From Tannerella sp. (lineage in GTDB: Bacteria > Bacteroidota > Bacteroidia > Bacteroidales > Tannerellaceae), in contig JAITPL010000120.1 of the NCBI GenBank assembly GCA_031289445.1, positions 1-13,896 of the forward strand: a stretch of DNA of 13,896 nucleotides, given 5' to 3'. A model generated the notes under the pieces. That model was not told the origin of the DNA. It saw only the letters and a list, made by a program, of their open reading frames with translations, and did not search any database. This document shows positions 10,544-13,896 of the stretch, one piece after another; the first letter of the stretch is position 1, and each line of letters opens with the position of its first letter. Position numbers and translations under genes: made by a program.

Positions 10544-12817
10544 ATGAAGGATTATTTATTGGAACTGAATGATTATCAGCGTGATGCGGTGCTTTACGAC
10601 GGCGGGCCTTCGCTCGTCGTTGCCGGTGCAGGCTCAGGCAAGACCCGCGTACTGACCTACAAGATAGCGCATTTGCTCGATAACGGTTACCAGCCGCATA
10701 CAATCCTTGCCCTGACCTTCACTAACAAGGCTTCTCGCGAGATGAAAGCGCGTATTTCCGCCATTACCGACGAGTATGTTACGCGCTATCTCTGGATGGG
10801 TACTTTTCATTCGATTTTTTGTAGCATACTGCGTCGTGAAGCGCGGTATATAGGTTACAGTTCCGACTTTACGATTTATGACGCTACCGATTCGAAAAAC
10901 CTGATTAAAGACATTATCAAGGAGATGCAGCTGGACGAAAAAGTATATCGCCCCGGCCTGATACATAGCCGTATCTCGAATGCCAAAAACGGCTTGGTTA
11001 CGAGTAAGGCATACGTTCAGGACAAAGGATTCCGCGATTACGATTATCGCTCGAAAGTGCCTCTTACAGGCGAAATTTATCAGCGTTACAGCGCCCGCTG
11101 CTATAATGCGGGCGTGATGGATTTCGACGACCTGCTTCTACAGACGAATATTCTCTTTCGCGACCATGCTGAGGTGTTGCGCAAATATCAGGATCAGTTT
11201 CGCTATGTGCTGGTAGATGAATATCAGGATACTAACTTGGCGCAGCATCTGATAGTAAGGCGTTTATGTGAGAATCACCATCGCATTTTTGTTGTTGGCG
11301 ATGACGCGCAGAGTATCTACTCGTTTCGAGGTGCAAATATTGATAACATGCTGCGTTTTCAGGATAATTATCCGACTTGCCGCGTATTCAAACTGGAGCG
11401 CAACTATCGCTCTACGCAAAACATTGTCGATGCGGCTAACAGTCTGATAACCAAGAATAAAGAACAGATACAAAAGACAGTCTATTCCGAAAAGGAGAAA
11501 GGCAGCAAGATCGTCCTTGTGTCGTCGTATTCCGATTACGACGAGGCATATATGGTGTCGTCAAAAATAATTGATATGATGCACGATGGCAGTTATTCGT
11601 TTTCGGATTTTGCGATTTTGTACCGCACGAATGCCCAGTCGCGTGTGCTGGAGGAGACTTTGCGCAATCGAATGATTAAGTATAAGGTCTATGGAGCGCA
11701 GTCGTTCTATCAGCGCAAGGAAATCAAGGATGTCATTGCATATCTGCGAGTTATAATCAATCCAAAGGACGAGGAAGCCATGAAGCGTATTATCAATTAT
11801 CCTTTGCGCGGGATAGGCGGCACTACGCTCGACCGGCTGCAAGCGGCGGCTGTGGCGGGCAATGTGAGTTTGTGGGCTGTCATCTCGAATCCGGCGGCAT
11901 ACAAAGCGCCGATAAGTAAAGGCACAGAGACCAAAATACAGCTTTTCCGCCGGTTGATTGAGGGATTTGTTGAGGCCAACCGCATGGCTACGGCGGTAGA
12001 GATAGCCGAAAAGGTCATAAAAGAGAGCGGTATCCGCGATGTTTTGTTCAACGATACCTCTGTTGAGGGGATAGGCCGCTTGCAGAACGTACAGGAGTTG
12101 CTCAACGCTATCAATCAGTTTGTTACGATGCGCCGCGAGCAAGGTTTGGAAGATGTATCGCTGACGGATTTCCTGATGGAAGTGGCGCTTATTACCGACC
12201 AGGACAACGACCGCGACGAGAACGCCGACAAGGTCTCCATGATGACTGTTCATGCGGCTAAGGGGCTTGAGTTCCGCAACGTTTTTATTGTCGGCATGGA
12301 GAACGATTTGTTTCCTTCGGCTATGAGTATGGACAGTCAGCGTGCCATAGAGGAAGAGCGCCGTCTGTTTTATGTGGCCATAACCCGCGCACAGGAAAAT
12401 TGCATCATCACATTCGCGCAAAATCGCTTTCGCAACGGGCAGACTAACAGCGCGATGCCAAGTTTTTTTCTCGAAGACATAGAGAAGCAATATCTCGATG
12501 TTGGCGGCGAAATTGAGTTACCTGCGTATGGCTTTGCAACGGAGCAAAAGACGCCATCTTCTTCCAAGTCGAATTACCGCTCGATAGGCAAAGCCGACAG
12601 AGTACAAAAGACGGATGCTGAGTCGTCATCGTCGGATAAGGCGCAGTCGCTTGGAGGTTTCAGCGTAGGCGACAAGGTCATACACACGATGTTTGGCGAG
12701 GGCGAGGTAAGCACTCTTGAAGGCAAGAACGAGAACGCCAAGGCAGTGATTACGTTCACCAATTTCGGCGCCAAAACGCTGCTATTGAAATACGCTAAAC
12801 TCAAAAAAGTGCAGTAG
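10544..12817 (+). CDS. pcrA: ATP-dependent DNA helicase PcrA/UvrD
   Basis: 757 residues, superfamily 1A 3'-5' helicase for nucleotide excision repair, mismatch repair and removal of stalled complexes. All motifs are present in order: Q-motif LNDYQRDAV (8-16), Walker A AGAGSGKT (27-34), LTFTNKASREMK (57-68), DFDDLL (193-198), Walker B VDEYQDTN (224-231), DDAQSIYSFRGA (253-264), RNYRS (286-290), TVHAAKGLEF (568-577) and EEERRLFYVAITRA (603-616). A Ser/Lys-rich linker (about 668-705) leads to the C-terminal Tudor-like domain with VGDKVIHTMFGEGEV (708-722), which in PcrA contacts RNA polymerase. ATG 10544 is preferred over an in-frame TTG at 10538 that overlaps the lipoprotein stop. No terminator is visible in the 94 bases before the convergent gene. 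Confidence 0.95.
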   Translation: MKDYLLELNDYQRDAVLYDGGPSLVVAGAGSGKTRVLTYKIAHLLDNGYQPHTILALTFTNKASREMKARISAITDEYVTRYLWMGTFHSIFCSILRREARYIGYSSDFTIYDATDSKNLIKDIIKEMQLDEKVYRPGLIHSRISNAKNGLVTSKAYVQDKGFRDYDYRSKVPLTGEIYQRYSARCYNAGVMDFDDLLLQTNILFRDHAEVLRKYQDQFRYVLVDEYQDTNLAQHLIVRRLCENHHRIFVVGDDAQSIYSFRGANIDNMLRFQDNYPTCRVFKLERNYRSTQNIVDAANSLITKNKEQIQKTVYSEKEKGSKIVLVSSYSDYDEAYMVSSKIIDMMHDGSYSFSDFAILYRTNAQSRVLEETLRNRMIKYKVYGAQSFYQRKEIKDVIAYLRVIINPKDEEAMKRIINYPLRGIGGTTLDRLQAAAVAGNVSLWAVISNPAAYKAPISKGTETKIQLFRRLIEGFVEANRMATAVEIAEKVIKESGIRDVLFNDTSVEGIGRLQNVQELLNAINQFVTMRREQGLEDVSLTDFLMEVALITDQDNDRDENADKVSMMTVHAAKGLEFRNVFIVGMENDLFPSAMSMDSQRAIEEERRLFYVAITRAQENCIITFAQNRFRNGQTNSAMPSFFLEDIEKQYLDVGGEIELPAYGFATEQKTPSSSKSNYRSIGKADRVQKTDAESSSSDKAQSLGGFSVGDKVIHTMFGEGEVSTLEGKNENAKAVITFTNFGAKTLLLKYAKLKKVQ

Positions 12818-12911
12818 TAAAAGCTTCCGAATTATATACTGGAATAAGTACGGAGATTGATTGGAAAACTATGCGTTTCATATTACATACATGACACAAT
12901 CTTTTATTTAA

Positions 12912-13433
12912 TCAAGCTCCCTTTAGTAAACCAAAGGTGGGTGAATGGTTCTTTTTTATATGCACTATCATAAAACTCGCTTTTTTTGGTAAACGCTTTA
13001 TAGATATCATGCCTGTAAACCACTCTGCATAAATAACTCCATTTTTAAAGTACGCATCTTTTCTGGCCGATTCGGGAAGAGGATTTTTTGAAAACTTCGC
13101 ATTCAGGAATTTTTCAATATTTTCTTTGCTGCTAATTGCTCCGCAGATATTTAATATATCAAACAAATACAACTTATTGTCAACAATTGCCCACCAAGCG
13201 GAATAATTTTTATCTTGGAAAATAGGTAACGCACTTTCTATTTCACAACTTGGCAGCTCTTTGTAAACAGATTTGTATCCGGTTAGAGGTGACAACGGAG
13301 AAATGCTACACATATATTTAGTGCCATTCCAATAAATTTTATCATTGGTATTGGCCCGGAAATTTTGACATAAAGCGCTGTTTATGCTTATGGTCAAAAA
13401 TGCTAATAATAAAATTAAAACTTTATATCTCAT
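12912..13433 (-). CDS. Secreted protein of unknown function
   Basis: 173 residues. A clear signal peptide (MRYKVLILLLAFLTISINSALC) has probable cleavage after Cys 22; Leu just before the Cys makes a lipobox unlikely. Four cysteines (22, 42, 63, 97) are present. Segments YWNGTKYMCSISPLSPL (34-50), WWAIVDNKLYLFDI (80-93) and NGVIYAEWFTG (131-141) recall a family of small exported Bacteroidetes proteins in which a W-x-I-x-D-x-x-LYL strand precedes an A-x-W-F-S/T-G strand. I know no function for that family. The gene is A/T-rich and convergent with pcrA. It follows a 41-codon ORF after 42 bases, and the only convincing promoter for both is at 13674-13729. Confidence 0.7.
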   Translation of the reverse strand: MRYKVLILLLAFLTISINSALCQNFRANTNDKIYWNGTKYMCSISPLSPLTGYKSVYKELPSCEIESALPIFQDKNYSAWWAIVDNKLYLFDILNICGAISSKENIEKFLNAKFSKNPLPESARKDAYFKNGVIYAEWFTGMISIKRLPKKASFMIVHIKKNHSPTFGLLKGA

Positions 13434-13475
13434 AATCTGTCAATTTAATTAATAATTTAATAATACCGTTCTAAA

Positions 13476-13601
13476 TTACTTACTCCAATCTAAATCATAC
13501 GGTTTAAATAAAAAATACGAATACCGGCTGTCAGCTTCATTCTTGCTGACCGCCTCAGGCTCGGTAGCCGAGCAGTTCAAATTGTTTGCTTTCAACTTCA
13601 T
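13476..13601 (-). CDS. 41-codon small ORF with its own promoter
   Basis: Minus-strand ATG at 13601-13599, TAA at 13478-13476. The peptide starts MKLKANNLNCS, has an acidic, Ser/Ala/Glu-rich middle and ends YSYFLFKPYDLDWSK, an aromatic-rich tail. There is no signal peptide. It is too short for most gene finders, but a near-consensus promoter points at it and its composition is protein-like rather than random. The MK-LK-x-N-x-L beginning faintly recalls leaders of Bacteroidetes ribosomally made peptides (MKKLKLNxL), though the GG cleavage site of those is missing and no maturation enzyme is in view. It could also be a regulatory leader ORF for the secreted protein 42 bases downstream. Confidence 0.45.
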   Translation of the reverse strand: MKLKANNLNCSATEPEAVSKNEADSRYSYFLFKPYDLDWSK

Positions 13602-13673
13602 GATTGTCAATGTATTAAGTTAATAAAATGTTAGTTTCGCCTGTTCAGCATAATCGACGCCTCTTAGACGGTG

Positions 13674-13729
13674 CAAAGGTACATAAAAATATTGAGACTG
13701 ACAAGCGCGAGGAGTAAAAAAGTTTTTTT
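13674..13729 (-). promoter_or_regulatory. Extended promoter of the leftward small-ORF/secreted-protein unit
   Basis: On the minus strand, AAAAAAACTTTTTT (13729-13716), six bases, CGCGCTTG (13709-13702), twenty bases, TACCTTTG (13681-13674). TTG at -33 and TAnnTTTG at -7 fit the Bacteroidetes consensus. The spacing and three sequence blocks duplicate the promoter at 3413-3469. The first good ATG is 72 bases downstream at 13601, giving a longer leader than the 21-29 bases seen for other promoters here. Confidence 0.8.
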
Positions 13730-13731
13730 CA

Positions 13732-13896
13732 CAGTTTGTGCAAGAACGGGACATCCCTGTTCAACGGCGAGTTATACACCATCGTAACCATAGTGATGCC
13801 GGTAACAACCCGAATTGATCCGTTTGTTCTTATAAGCATGATATAGCAAATAGTCGGGCAAAAACCGGAACCAAATCCGGCTATTATTTGCGAGGA
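13732..13896. other. Right-edge stretch without a supported gene
   Basis: No protein with recognisable motifs is seen on either strand. The minus strand is open from the edge to TGA at 13731-13729 (55 codons, ending VYNSPLNRDVPFLHKL), but it has no family resemblance I can name. A weak hairpin, CCGGA (13865-13869) with TCCGG (13876-13880), is followed on the minus strand by five T residues (13864-13860). It could be an intrinsic terminator for a leftward gene just outside the window, which would make that open frame untranslated. Confidence 0.35.

Noticed and set aside
11561..12490. A 309-codon open frame on the minus strand inside pcrA
   Set aside because: PcrA motifs run through the entire region on the plus strand, and the minus-strand product shows no domain or leader. 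It is a coding shadow.
13729..13896. Minus-strand open frame running in from the right edge (ends VYNSPLNRDVPFLHKL)
   Set aside because: It has only 55 codons, no recognisable family, and a possible hairpin plus T-run terminator inside it. It stays unassigned until the sequence to the right is known.

Overview
The window looks like a chromosomal segment of a Bacteroidota bacterium, most likely Bacteroidales. The signs are several promoters of the Bacteroidetes type (TTTG or TTG, 19-20 bases, then TAnnTTTG), A/T-rich leaders without clear Shine-Dalgarno sequences, a BspA-type leucine-rich secreted protein, and housekeeping genes of familiar Bacteroidetes type. No rRNA, tRNA, CRISPR array or complete insertion sequence is visible.

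Bases 1-2600 (accessory, A/T-rich). The left edge holds the end of a double zinc-ribbon protein. It is followed by a membrane-anchored PP2C Ser/Thr phosphatase, which overlaps by ATGA a second double zinc-ribbon protein with about five membrane segments. A small secreted leucine-rich-repeat protein follows. The two ribbon proteins have matching cysteine layouts and flank the phosphatase, so a protein-phosphorylation signalling cluster extending leftwards out of the window is likely.

Bases 2600-3490 (decayed, repeat-rich). A canonical promoter drives a 51-codon remnant of a Rpn/PD-(D/E)XK nuclease-type gene. Behind it lie unrelated palindromic and tandem repeats: a 14-base palindrome, a 25-base tandem duplication that is itself dyad-symmetric, a 31-base inverted repeat, a cloverleaf-like 68-base element and another probable dispersed repeat.

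Bases 3491-12817 (core, more G/C-rich). A GT2 glycosyltransferase and the manganese exporter MntP form a tight pair. They converge, with a 12-base overlap, on a NahK-like sugar kinase on the minus strand. The kinase gene and a rightward unit of TlpA-like thioredoxin, VOC/glyoxalase-like protein and MetA start from interleaved divergent promoters. An array of about twelve 11-base repeats separates metA from a U32-family protein, a small lipoprotein and a PcrA/UvrD helicase, all on the plus strand.

Bases 12818-13896. A leftward unit starts at a strong-looking promoter. It covers an unannotated 41-codon ORF and a 173-residue secreted protein of unknown function. Its promoter shares an extended layout with the glycosyltransferase promoter 10 kb away: A7CT6, CGCGCTTG, exactly 20 bases, TACYTTTG.

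Most of the window is ordinary core metabolism and repair. The stretches most worth following up are the phosphatase/zinc-ribbon cluster, the repeat island, the 11-base array before the U32 gene, and the small-ORF/secreted-protein unit at the right.
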